Assembly (NCBI GenBank): GCA_029834535.1
Contig: JAQMWT010000237.1
Location: 36,724-100,723 of the forward strand
DNA: 64,000 bases
Reading direction: 5' to 3'
Source: Chrysophaeum taylorii
Lineage: Eukaryota; Sar; Pelagophyceae; Pelagomonadales; Pelagomonadaceae
Each line of letters begins with the position of its first letter. Position 1 is the stretch's first letter. The notes below the pieces were generated by a model. It was not told the origin of the DNA. It searched no databases and saw nothing but the letters and a program-made list of their open reading frames with translations. Position numbers and translations under genes: made by a program. This document shows, one piece after another, positions 28,884 through 40,100 of the stretch.

Positions 28884-29229
28884 AGTCGTTTACCTTCGCC
28901 TGGGCACGCGACTTCTTGTTTTCTTTCTCGGCGTCGTGGTCAACCGACGTCGGCGTGTTACCACCACGCTCCCGCTCGACCTGAGCGAAGCCCGCATCGA
29001 TACCGTGTTCGTTTCGAAGTCGAAGGACGATCCGGAGTCACAGCGCGACGTGCAGAACCGCTGAAAGCTTGATCACGGCGGGCCTTGTTTTGTCATCGAA
29101 CCGTATGTTTGCTCTCTAAGAGTACAAGTTTAGTCAACCAAGAGACGGATTGACCAAACTTAAGTGACCAAACTTGTTGAAGGTTTACGGTGACCAAACT
29201 TATATGGTGGTTGGAAACATGACTTTTCC
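28884..29229 (+). repeat. 346-bp direct repeat, copy 2
   Basis: Second copy of 25290-25635, 3.6 kb away. The homology stops at GACTTTTCC, the point where copy 1 meets the hAT-like terminal repeat. A 23-bp tandem duplication (CTTGGCATCTTGGTCAGAT) lies just upstream at 28778-28822. Confidence 0.8.
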
Positions 29230-30112
29230 CTATTTTTTACTAACGTCTGAGTAAGTGCACAACGCTGCGGATATGGGGTAACGAGTTAGCAGATTTCTCT
29301 GCACCCGTTCTGCCGCGTAGACCCAAAAGCCAGTACCCTGAGGGATACCCAAGGTGGGCGATCAGCCGCCTTGGTACAAAGGCAGGGTATATTAGTGCGC
29401 AAGCGTTGTCGACGCCGTCAGCACTCTGGCCGAGCCGATGGCGAGGCACCGGGAGGCATAACAGGACACGAAGCTCTCCTTCTTGTCCCCACTTCCTAAT
29501 AAATTTTCTAGAAGTCGTGCCACAAAATCAGGGCCTGGATCGAAAGGGGCTGGATCAAAGACAGCGGGTCGTTGAATCCTTTAGGGGACTGTATACTCTT
29601 TGATTCTAACGTGGAGTGTAACAAAAGTCTTTGATGGACTACATCAAAGTATGCGCTTTCACTTTGACTGAAGCGAAGCGCCAGTCATGCAAGAGAGACT
29701 CGCTTGTGTTATAGCATTGACTGCATACTCATGGGTTGGAGCGAGTAAAGCTTGAGTGTCCGGCAGCTTACCCCTCGAACAATTGCCCTCGAATCTTATA
29801 TTTAATCTCTTATTCTAATCGCCGTATGCTGCTCGTGTCGGGCTGCTTCCGCATAAGTTGAAGCTTTTTCGGGCAATTAACGCAAACAACCGCTCAGAAG
29901 TCCAGATATACTTTTGAGATAAGAGAATACAATCGTGAACGCTCGTTGGGCTCTTTGATCGTTTTGAGCAAGCCAAAACAAGCATGAGGCACTAAGTCAC
30001 AATATGGCAGCGACAGTTTACGAGCCGAGAACACCGAAATACGAGATCGTGCGATTTGCAACATGTTGCTGAGTGTGGTCTTCGACATTAGTTACTTTGC
30101 AAGGAAGTGAAG
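29230..30112. other. intergenic, 3' of gamma-COP
   Basis: About 880 bp with no ORF I can support, no tRNA-like structure and no element ends that I recognise. It includes the 3' untranslated region of the gamma-COP gene, which ends at 30113 on the minus strand. Confidence 0.4.
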
Positions 30113-33100
30113 TCACTTAATGCACTCCATAACCATCTGCGAGACCTCGCGAGACACCGACCGCACGGCAATCTTTAGAATGCAGCTCCTTCCATCATCG
30201 AAATGAATTTGTGCGCGCGCGAGAACCCTGATGTCGCCAACAAACAAGCCCGATAAGTGAAGCAAGTGTGGTCCAACAGGCTTGCTGTTATCGACCTCCT
30301 CTGTACCATCTTCTGGCCTGAAGACACAACTAATCACAGGAAGCATACACTTACTTCATGGGAATGTCACGACAGCATGAGCCACGGCTCAGTTCTTTCC
30401 ACAAGACACTCGTAAGTGCACATAAGACTTGACAAGATGCACAAACGCCAATGACTCCAGTTCGGACTGCATGCCGAGGCAAGTGGTCACCGCCAAAACG
30501 GCTGAGTTTACATCTTTGAATTGCAGAGCAAATTTTCCAAGCACTTCGCCAAGTTTTTCGCTATCCCATGCACGTTTGAAGTCACCAGCACTGGCCTGTA
30601 AGGATCACAATGGCACTAATACGCAAGCAACACGCAAATCGCCCAAACCTTAGCCATGAAATCAGCTGTCATCAATTCAACATCCTCGAGGGGATATTCT
30701 TCGGGAAAACCGCCTTCATCGCCTTCTACTTCACCAGATGTAGGATCAATGTCAACAACGCGGAATTTTAACTCTGCGGCGAATTGTGCAGATGCTCCAA
30801 GCGGAGCCTCATCTCTGCGCTGCAAAGCCACCCATGCCCTCGCCTCAACACCTGCTTAACTGTTCCCATCTGCATAACGATGTGCATACCGCATTGGATT
30901 CTTGGAGCGTGGATCTCTGTAAAGAGTTCATATGACTCATCGTCATCAGTACTCTCCAGACCGACATCTGCAGGTCGACATGACAAACAAAACATTCCAT
31001 TGATGCACACTGGCTAGCACGAACATCAACCAGCAGCTGATCAGAAATGGTGTTTATGATGACGAATTCTAAAACAACATGGTCCTTCAATATGTGCTTA
31101 ACACACGTGACAACATATTCTGTTTCTGATTCAGTCAGCTCTGTTGGTGCAGTGGAACGGAACACGCGCCCAAGACTTGAAAGCTCTGGGATCCTGTAAA
31201 CTTGTGTTGCTGCATCATCATGTGATGTTGGGCTAACAGATTTGCCGGTCACCTGTTTCAGCTCATGATATCAATGATGTCACTGCATCTTGAAATGCGC
31301 ACCAGGGGAGCTTGACTCGGATTCACGACAGGCACAGCCTCGACGACTGGAAGAGTGGTGTAGGATAAGATAGTATCGTCATTTTCGATTCCTCCCATTT
31401 TTTCAAATTTGTGCAGTGAAAGCACCAAGCTGCTGAAAGACAAAGGAAGCGGTTTGAGCATAAGATCAGCTTCCGCAACACCCAACTGCGAGCTTGCAGC
31501 ATCTGTCTCAAAGCTACGTGTGGTATCATCTTGTGACTTCGTCTCAGCGCAATCCTTGTCGACCCGCGTGGCCCAGTTATCCCCTAACAGACGCAGTGCA
31601 ACAGTGGCACGATCACGCACCTCGTCGTCGTCGTCACGCAGCGATCTACGGAGAAGGACCGAAACTGACACGCGTAGGGATGAGATTTGCGCTGCGAACT
31701 TCGAAAGCGCAGTAATAGCGGCGGCGCGTACTACTGCGTTTTCGAGAATGACTCGGTTGTACACGAATCTGATATAACGCGCAGGAGCAGTAGTTGTAGG
31801 TCCCAAGGCCCCAACCAGGTGTAAGATTTGTGTCGACAGAGCAGTAAATTCACAGTCCTCGATGAACTCACATAGATGAAACAAGGAGGATTCCTTGGTT
31901 TCAGGAATGGCACACATCAGCGCCACAACTGCATCAACAATGGCTTTCTTAAAATCAAATCCACCCTCTTCGCGCAGGAAATTTGCGAGGAAGCCGACGA
32001 GCACGCGATGCTTGAGTGGGTACTTGAGACACAACTCACGAATCGCGTTTACTACAACGATTTTGAATTCATCCGCAATTTCATTCATAAATGACGATAT
32101 TTGTTTCATCAGTCGATCAACGGATGCTTCGGAACCAGTTTTTAACAAAGTTGTAATTGCAAACGTAGCTATGGAGCGGTTGCCATCTGAAATGAGAGAC
32201 TCCATATCGTCGTTGCATTTGATGACCGCACTAGGCTTCGCGATAGCTACTTTTGATAGCGCCCGCATAGCAGCCAGTCGCAAGGTTGGTTTGGGTGACG
32301 ACAAAAAAAGCTGCAACACAGCAACCGCCGGACCCACATCACGATCCTCAACTCCAGGCAACGAACACAGCGCTTTGGCTGCTTCATAAATGACGGCCTC
32401 TGAACGATGGCGTAGCGATAATTCAAGGAATTGATAGACGTTGCGTCCAGTCGAACCTGCAAATGCATCTGACCCTCCAGCACCTAAAATCGAGCCGATG
32501 TAACGAATCAGGAGACATGATGCAAGCGGGCTTGACATTGGAGAGCGTGCTAACTGTGCTACCAACTTCGAGATTGCAAGGCGATCGTGCTGTTTAATGC
32601 TGTACAAAAGTGATAGTGCATGGAATTGGACCATCTCAGCAGGGGAATGGACAGCTTCTTGGACTTCATTAACCCAGCGACGAACAACATCGGATGAGCT
32701 TTTAATGAGATGTGCACCTGCACCAGCGTTCTTATCGCGCACAGCTACAGCACTTGGTGCAATGACACACCTGCTACGAGTGCCGATGACGATACCATCG
32801 CGTTTTTATCAACGATAGCCTGCTTCACATAGCGCTCTATTGCCCCCAGCATCGTGCTGTCAATCCTGTGAAGAAACATCGGCACCAAGGTCGGCACGTT
32901 TACATGTGCGTGCATGCGTCGCGCTGGTAATTACATCTTTGCAAGCACTCGAATAGAATTCGCCCGGAACAGATCTTCATTTGAATTCATGTCTTTAGTA
33001 AGTGATGACGTAACAATGATGATATCATCCGGGTTACAGGTTTCAGCTACCTAAATTTTGGCAGCCACAATGTGATGGGCAAGGATAATGCTTGATACCA

Positions 33101-33501
33101 ATACCTCTTTGATAAAAAAGTACACCATCCTGCGTAACGACGCGTCGTGTGACTGGAAGAGCTTCGTTACTCCAAAGAAAACGTCCGTGACTTCAGATGA
33201 TGACATCGTATCTCCTTGTGTCACGATGTGAAGCAGCTTTGTGATCAGTTGAGAACATTTGCGGGGGGATTCGGTAACAACCTTAGAATCCGAAAACACG
33301 CGACACTCTTGTAGAACTGTTGCCTTCTCCAAGTCCGCGAAAGGCGAAGCTGTGATACAGTCACGAGTTGCTAAGTAGTTTTACCGCACGTGAATCAACA
33401 TCTTCGCGTTTAAATTTATCTTTGAGGCCTTGAATCTCTTTCACCATAGAAGAGATTGTAAGGCTTGCATTCCCGTCTTCTACACCGTTCTCCACCGACA
33501 T
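30113..33501 (-). CDS. COPG: coatomer subunit gamma (gamma-COP), at least nine exons
   Basis: Large-subunit component of the COPI vesicle coat (Golgi-to-ER and intra-Golgi transport). Exons with consistent phase: 33501-33390, 33349-33105, 33050-32935, 32865-32771, 32717-31303, 31252-31021, 30967-30890, 30851-30649, 30595-about 30470, and a last exon 30317-30113. Introns 1-8 are 40, 54, 69, 53, 50, 53, 38 and 53 bp, all GT-AG. Exons 1-5 encode the HEAT-like trunk (LEKATVLQECRVF, TKLFQSHDASLRRM, IIIVTSSLTKDM, DSTMLGAIERYVKQAIVDK, DVVRRWVNEVQEA, SPKPTLRLAAMRALSKVA, NRSIATFAITTLLKTGSEAS, FIEDCEFTALSTQILHLVG). Exons 6-10 encode the appendage (LTESETEYVV, KFRVVDIDPTSGE, HLLHLSGLFVGDIRVLARA). About 940 residues are expected, against about 870 in animals. 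The splice between LGMQSELE and PEDGTEEVD (30317-30470) is uncertain; a strong GTAAGTG donor lies near 30354. Confidence 0.93.
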
Positions 33502-33742
33502 TTCGTTCGTTCCAAGTGTTGTCGGCTGCGTGCGGAGAGCGGGGCAAAAGTTAATGACCTTTACCTATAATATTATATACCACCGAAGAATTGCGGTTTG
33601 AGTTTTGAGGCCCCAACGTAACACGAAACGGTCGTTAACGGCCACTCAAACCACATCTCTCTGTCTCTCCTACGTGCGGGCGTTTTTTTGGAAAACGCCT
33701 AGAGACTAAACCCGCCGTCCGATGTTGTTAACGTCTGGGCTT
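33502..33742 (-). promoter_or_regulatory. gamma-COP upstream region with TATA-like element
   Basis: 241 bp between the gamma-COP start codon and the G1 LTR. An A/T block TATAATATTATATA (33566-33579) lies about 65 bp upstream of the ATG, and a GGCGTTTTTTTGGAAAACGCC-type hairpin lies near 33688-33709. G1 insertion separates this segment from its former upstream sequence, which resumes at 43171. The promoter assignment is inference. Confidence 0.35.
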
Positions 33743-34072
33743 TGTGGTAGTAACGCCCATTTCCCCCACTTGCCTGCCTGCCACCTGACTTACCCTGATT
33801 GTTGCCCTGGTATTGACCTTGCATTTATGGGGGGGGTGTCATCTCGACACCTTCACCTGCGCTTCCACTGGACCCAATGCACCGGGCATTTGTGTTGCTT
33901 TCTTGATGTCTTCTTGGTATTACCCTCATTTGATTGTCCGATTTCGTGATGGCGTGAGGTATTGCACTGAGATCGGGCGTGTGGTGGTTTCACCCGCGGT
34001 TCGGGTTGGGAGGAAGGGTTGTTGAGGCCCCCGGTCCGGCCAGGAGGGGCGGGTATCTGAGAAAACCACTAC
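33743..34072 (+). repeat. G1 5' LTR
   Basis: 330 bp with TG...CA ends, closely matching 42840-43170. Differences between the two LTRs are mostly transitions (for example GCACC against GTACC, and TCTTC against CCTCT). Its start lies 242 bp from the gamma-COP ATG. Confidence 0.9.
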
Positions 34073-34547
34073 AGTGGTCTCAGAAACGGGAATCGATAGT
34101 CCAACTCCCGGACTATCGATCTCCTGCTTTTCGGCGGCGAGTCGGTTCGTAACGGTCGAGTGAGTGCGAAGCCGACGCATTTGTGGGTGAAGATCCAGAG
34201 GATCACGGGTACCGCCGCGGGGTTCATTTTACGTGATTCGGATCGAACGGGGAGCGGAGTCACTACGACTCATTGGGGCAAACATCGTAAGACCTTTTTG
34301 CGAGGCAAAGACAGAGTAAGGCCTAACTTAGCTCGCGCGAGGCAGACCACCTCCCGGACGGCGAGCGACTACACCGGGAAGCCCGTCCATAGTCTTCACG
34401 CGCAAGGCAAGTGCTTCCGTAAGACCAGCGCACCGGTACAGCGCGCAGTAGTCAGACGGCTGCCGGAAATTGTCGTCTGACGAAAAGAATACAACAAGTG
34501 AGTTGTGAACGTCCGGAACAAACCTATTATCCGGGCAAATCGCGATC

Positions 34548-37184
34548 ATGGCAGAGAGGCCAATGACAGAACGATCGCAGTGGTTTCGGGACGCACAGGA
34601 GCGTCTGCAACGATTCAGTGCAGGGACTCCATTTGCGTCTATTGGAAGAACACCGTTCAGTACGCCCTTTCAACGGCCGGAAGCCGAGGAAAGTGGCATA
34701 GGAAGAGAGGCAAGATCATCTGATAGCCTCGACAGCCCCCCAAGCGTGGTCATTCTTCCGGATCCACGCGGCGGCGAAGGGGGAGCTACGGTTGCGCCAG
34801 ACGCAATTTCAAGACAAGGTAAGCCGACGTTCCCGTACGCACGACCCTACGAACGTGCGATGAATACTACGGAGTCATCTCGAGCGGAACCCGGACCGTT
34901 TACGGCGATGCGTGGACCAGAGGAGAGTGCACCTCCTAGGCCACCATTTGCGAATACGAGAGCGACAGATTTTCGCGAGGATGTCGACCCTGAGGTTCTG
35001 CAAACCATCAACGAACGATTCGAGATGTACCAGTCGCAGATGGAGCAAGTCATACGTGAACTTGAGAACACCCGCCGCGACGCTCAACAACAACGCTCAG
35101 AAGTGGAGCGGCAGCGGATCGACAACGATCGACTTCGGCGAATGATGGAGGAATCCATGCGGGCGCATGCTCGAGAGGCACGGCCAACCTCTCCGAATGC
35201 TACGCGTGTTACGCCCGACGACGATGATTACGCTGTATCGGCATTGACCGACGATCAGCCACCGCGAAGTCGACCGGAGCCTACCCCGCACCATCATACT
35301 GACCCCGGTTCGGCGCGTCCTCGTGACGAATACGAGATAGTTCGTGTCAAGAAGGGAGCTGCTGGTATGACACGTATCACATTTTCGAATCTCACGGGGC
35401 AAATTACCAAGGACCGTGATGAGGTGGACGCGTGGTGGATGCAATTGCGGCGTATGATGGAAGGCAAGATTGATAAACCCTCAATGGCGATGAATGTGAT
35501 TGGAGGCGAGTATCAACTCGCCCCTATGGAAGCTTATCGCAAGTGGGAAGTTGAACGGCCGCAGATGTGGAAACAATACAAGGATGGGACCATCACAATG
35601 AAAGAGTTGCGCCAGCATGATGAGGACTGTCTGGATGCTATGCAGAAGGCGACGAAGCTTCCTTGTCCACCTCGGGCTACGGTTGAGGAGCTTGAACGTG
35701 AATGGTTCAATTTACGGCAAGGGAATTTGTCATTGAATAAGTATATCGCGCGATGGGTGCAGAAATTCGGCCAGTGGAGAGCAATGTCAGGTCGCGATAC
35801 TGATCCGGCTGCGTTCCGTTCGCACTTTATTGCTGGTCTCAATTCTGAGCGCTTGCGGACGAGCGTCGAACTTGCTCAGGCCTCACCGCATATGAAAGCA
35901 TCTACTCTCACCCTCAACGATGTTATTCAATTGACCATCCAGATTTCCAAGATGCTGGAAGCCAACCCTACTGCCAACATCGAAGAGGCGATTAAAAAGG
36001 AGAAAGGACAGGAGCACGCACCACGGATGAGGAGAGAGCAGCAGCAGCAGAGGCCGCAGCTGCAGCCAGTCCAACGGGTTGGTTATGTTACTGACTCGGG
36101 AGTTGGAACCTGGCTACCACAGGGGATAGACAACCATACGTGTCAAGTAATTACGACGTGCCTCGGTTGCGGCCGGCATGGTAGTTTTCACCACGACAAC
36201 GGTGTGTGTCCTGTGCCGGACAATCCCTCGAGGAAGAGGCGTGCTGCTCAGACGTTGACGGCTGCGGGTTTTCCAGCAACGCTAGAGGGACAGGAGCAAT
36301 ACCGACGGACGCTTTTAGCCGCAGCAGGACAGGCTTCAATGACTCAGCTGACGCCGCGCGTTGTGCAACAGCCGCAGGTGGTCTACACAGCAGCACAGGT
36401 GCCAGGTGCAGGTCAACAGCAACTGGTTGCAGGCACTCAACAGCGTTTGGTTGCAGGCTCTCAACAACAGGTGGTCCGAAGGCAGCCCGCAGTGCAGCGG
36501 ACCGCTCAGACCTCGGTGCGCCTGGAGGATCTGACTACGGCTCTCAACACGATGAACTTGATTCGTCAGGCACAGCAGACGGCTCCGCCGAGTAGAGGGC
36601 GACAGTCTCGGAGAGCGAACCCTAGCCAGCACAATGATGGTGTCGCCGCTCAGTGGCTTGAAGTGCTTGGCGAAGATCAGGATGACACTGAGCGAGCGGA
36701 CTACTGCACTGTGCAGAATTCTGAGCTCATGGAGGGCAACGTGTATGACGATGACGAGGCTGGGGGCGATGATGATAGCTTCTCTGCAGAAGGCTATTCC
36801 CCTGGTGACCCCATGGAACCTCCTTCCTTTTTGGTCATCACTGAAGATGCATGGGTGGAGGAGCAGGAGCAAAGTACCGAAGTCACTGGAGTTGCATCTA
36901 GAGTTCTCTCGGAAGACGAAGATAATCGTGACGAACTGGGATATACGATTGTTCGTGCGGGACAAGATACCTTGGTTGCCATGGATATAGTGCCACCGAG
37001 GGACGACTGTGCCGAGCGTTATGTTGCTCACCCTTCCATCTCTTCGGATTTCGAGAATTTCTGCCCTCAGACTGCGTTGAATATCACTCAGGATCCCTAC
37101 CATCGTGAAAATAAAGCCGTAAGGTACGATGGCACGAGATCCGCCGCTTTGACGTATGTGCCTGTGGCTGTCTCTTCGTTATAA
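34548..37184 (+). CDS. gag: G1 gag
   Basis: 878 codons from ATG (MAERPMTERSQWF). The disordered Pro/Arg-rich N-terminus is followed by a coiled coil (about residues 150-205, RELENTRRDAQQQRSEVERQ), a Retrotrans_gag-like domain (about 270-470, including REWFNLRQGNLSLNKYIARW), a zinc-knuckle-like CLGCGRHGSFHHDNGVC (about 537-553), a Gln-rich tract and an acidic region. It stops at TAA 37182-37184, where G1b reads GAT and continues into protease. The stop is therefore a lesion of this copy and not a natural gag end. Confidence 0.88.
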   Translation: MAERPMTERSQWFRDAQERLQRFSAGTPFASIGRTPFSTPFQRPEAEESGIGREARSSDSLDSPPSVVILPDPRGGEGGATVAPDAISRQGKPTFPYARPYERAMNTTESSRAEPGPFTAMRGPEESAPPRPPFANTRATDFREDVDPEVLQTINERFEMYQSQMEQVIRELENTRRDAQQQRSEVERQRIDNDRLRRMMEESMRAHAREARPTSPNATRVTPDDDDYAVSALTDDQPPRSRPEPTPHHHTDPGSARPRDEYEIVRVKKGAAGMTRITFSNLTGQITKDRDEVDAWWMQLRRMMEGKIDKPSMAMNVIGGEYQLAPMEAYRKWEVERPQMWKQYKDGTITMKELRQHDEDCLDAMQKATKLPCPPRATVEELEREWFNLRQGNLSLNKYIARWVQKFGQWRAMSGRDTDPAAFRSHFIAGLNSERLRTSVELAQASPHMKASTLTLNDVIQLTIQISKMLEANPTANIEEAIKKEKGQEHAPRMRREQQQQRPQLQPVQRVGYVTDSGVGTWLPQGIDNHTCQVITTCLGCGRHGSFHHDNGVCPVPDNPSRKRRAAQTLTAAGFPATLEGQEQYRRTLLAAAGQASMTQLTPRVVQQPQVVYTAAQVPGAGQQQLVAGTQQRLVAGSQQQVVRRQPAVQRTAQTSVRLEDLTTALNTMNLIRQAQQTAPPSRGRQSRRANPSQHNDGVAAQWLEVLGEDQDDTERADYCTVQNSELMEGNVYDDDEAGGDDDSFSAEGYSPGDPMEPPSFLVITEDAWVEEQEQSTEVTGVASRVLSEDEDNRDELGYTIVRAGQDTLVAMDIVPPRDDCAERYVAHPSISSDFENFCPQTALNITQDPYHRENKAVRYDGTRSAALTYVPVAVSSL

Positions 37185-40100
37185 GGTTCGAAATATTCCA
37201 TCATCGCTGCCGGTTTGGATGGCATGGCTGATTCCCTCTACATCGATCACCGCTTGTATCGCTGATCGTGACGGCAAAATCATCTATCGTCAGCCACTCC
37301 CTACGATTCGTACTCTAAATGGGTCAGGAGGTTCGGGAGCTGCTCTTCGAGAATGGGTCATCCTCCGGATCTCCTTGGTGCCGACGACATCCATGCTGCT
37401 CATGTTCTTCGTTGGTCAAACGAATGGGCAGTTACTATTAGGAGCACGAGAATTACGACTCTTTGGTGCGATTTTTGATTATGCGACAGAGAGGGCTATT
37501 TTTCGGCGTTCTGAAGTGACCATTGGAGTTCTCGAGAATCGGACTTCCGCCTCGCTACAAGACCAGCATGGAATTGTCCTTTACAATGATGCATTCGATG
37601 CGACTCCGCAGGTAGTGCAGATGTTCCCGACAGCAAAGCTTGCTGTGCAATACGGAAATATCCAAACTTGGACGCCAGTTGGTAAACCGTGGAGTTATGA
37701 CAGTCTATTGCGTTCTATTCGTATCAGAGCGAATCACCATCACATTCCTCTCGGTGATCAGACTGCTGAAAAAGCTGAAGACCAACTTGAATGCCCTGCA
37801 GACGAGGAAGATATCATCCCTCATTTCGCGTATGTGACGAGTACTCGATTCCTTCTTCCAAGCCCACCGTACTTCTTGGAGATGGAATGCGATGTGCCGC
37901 TGGAGAAGAGTCACGTATTCCGACCTTATCGGTCACTCCTCCAAGATCTCCGCCTTGTACCTGGTTCCTATTCATCGTATTGTGCTGATGAGCCCAACGA
38001 AGTTCATGTGGCTGTGGAGCACATTGGTGACGAACCCATTGGTATCGACCCCGAAGTCCCGGTGGTCGAAGGCGAGGTCATGCCGCATGAAGGATGTGTC
38101 AACATGCATCTAGAAGCCACTGATGACGTGTGTCATGCCACTCTTACGGCTGCTGTTGACGACGATGAAGTCGAGGAGGATGTCTTGAGTGACATACCTC
38201 CTCCTCAGCCACCTCCAGATGAAGAAGTGAAAAAAACACCAGAGATGGAGATGGAGGCGACTGCTAAGGAGCTGCTATCTAAGCACGCCTCCTTGGTTTG
38301 GATACCCATCACCTACACCTTTGTCGTCGTCTACTTTGCTGGCGCTGGAGGACCAACGTTGGTTATCCGGCGATGCAATGAGCTATATGGCAGTTCATTT
38401 CGCATTGTCCTGGCTTTGGATGCTTGTCCTCAAGCCCGAGCCACCTTTGAACTCAATTTTCCGAAGATTCCCTATGTTTTGCATGAGTTGGGGGAATCTC
38501 CTCGTCGTACATACGATTTGGTGTTGTCGTATTTACACTCAGATTTTTGGAAGCACTCTTATCTTCAGGCCAGTCCGCCGTGTATCTATGGATCGACTGC
38601 CAATTTGCACTACAGGGACGCACGCAAGGGCGCTACTATTACTTCTTGGGTCCTGCGTCACTTCCGCAACGCACCTTATGTGATTGGACGATGGACGCTC
38701 GAGCAGGAACCATCAGTGATCCCTTTTGTGCATCACCAATTTTATGTGCCGCGTATTGTTGATTTCTATAGTATCACGCCAGAGCTGCTGTGCTCGCGCA
38801 CGCGCCTATTTGCCTGCAATGTTCGCTTGGAACTGCCGTTATTATCGCGTGTACCATCAAATTTAAGGGACCGTTTTGGGCCAGCGTTGGGATTTACAGG
38901 TGGTCACCCGCTCATTATAGTGAACAGTTTCTCCTCTACGCGCCCGGCTATCGGCCCTGCCTTCACGGTGACGCGCCATAAGCTCCACTTAGGACCTCAT
39001 TTTTCGAACACCCGTCCACTCACGTTGCAGATGCACCAAGAAATTATGACCGTTCCTGCTACGTGGCAATGGGGTGCGACAGTTTCCGAGACAGCAGCTA
39101 TGAAGATGCTTGGCAGTATGGTGCCACCCGCGACTATGACGCGGATTGCGCTAGCAGTGCACAATTCGTTTGACCCTTCACTTCGAAATTTGGGTAAGTT
39201 GCGGAATATTGCGACGACTACGCTAGCCCAACCTGATCACCATATTCTACGGTTTTCACCTTTTGCTGTAGAGTCGCGCATTCCAACGCTCGACCCTGCC
39301 ACTCGAAGTGTATCATGGATTGCGCCCGATGAACTCTATTATCCTGCGAGTCCTGCACCAACAGCTGTTGCCACCACCACCCCGCCACCACCTTCCGTTA
39401 CATCGCCTGGGACGGCTTCATCTTTTTCAGGGGGCACCGTCGCCACTGCTGTTATGCAGAGCAACCAAGTTGATAACCAGCCCTCCGCAACTGCTGAAGA
39501 AGAAGGCACCGCGAACGAGCGACCAGCGTATTTTAACACGTACGACGCTCCGTGGGCGGACGCGCCTCACGACGAACATGGTCAACCTTCACCGGTGATG
39601 CCTCCTCATTTAGCGGATCAGGAGAGCATGCAGGTCACCCCTCCGACCGTCGCGCAGGTGGAAGAGGTGATGACTGAATTGGGTATTAAAGAGCATCCTG
39701 CTTTAGATGACGACGAGAAGCTGATGATGAAGCATTTAATCTCGTACTCGTGGGCATTTTTCGATGATGTGATGAGACCTGTTGATTCACCTGAAGTGAC
39801 GCTCCGGTTCAAAGAAGAGAACCCGACTCCCGTCAAACTCTCGCCATATCGGTTGTCGAAAGAAAAGATTGAATGTTTGCGGATGCAGATTGAAGCATGG
39901 ACCCGAGACGGAGTTATTCGTCCTGCGAATTCTCCATGGGGTTTCCCTATTTTGATGTTGCCTAAGAAAGGTGCTGAGCCTGGCACTTCCAATGCTTACA
40001 GAGCAGCTGTCGACCTACGGCGCCTCATTGCATTGCTCAAGGATGATAGCTGGCCGAGTGTGAGCATGGCTGACGCGTTGATGTTTCTCATTGACAAGTT

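Noticed and set aside
36336-37103. 255-codon minus-strand open frame
   Set aside because: Antisense shadow of the G1 gag frame; the same shadow appears opposite G1b gag.
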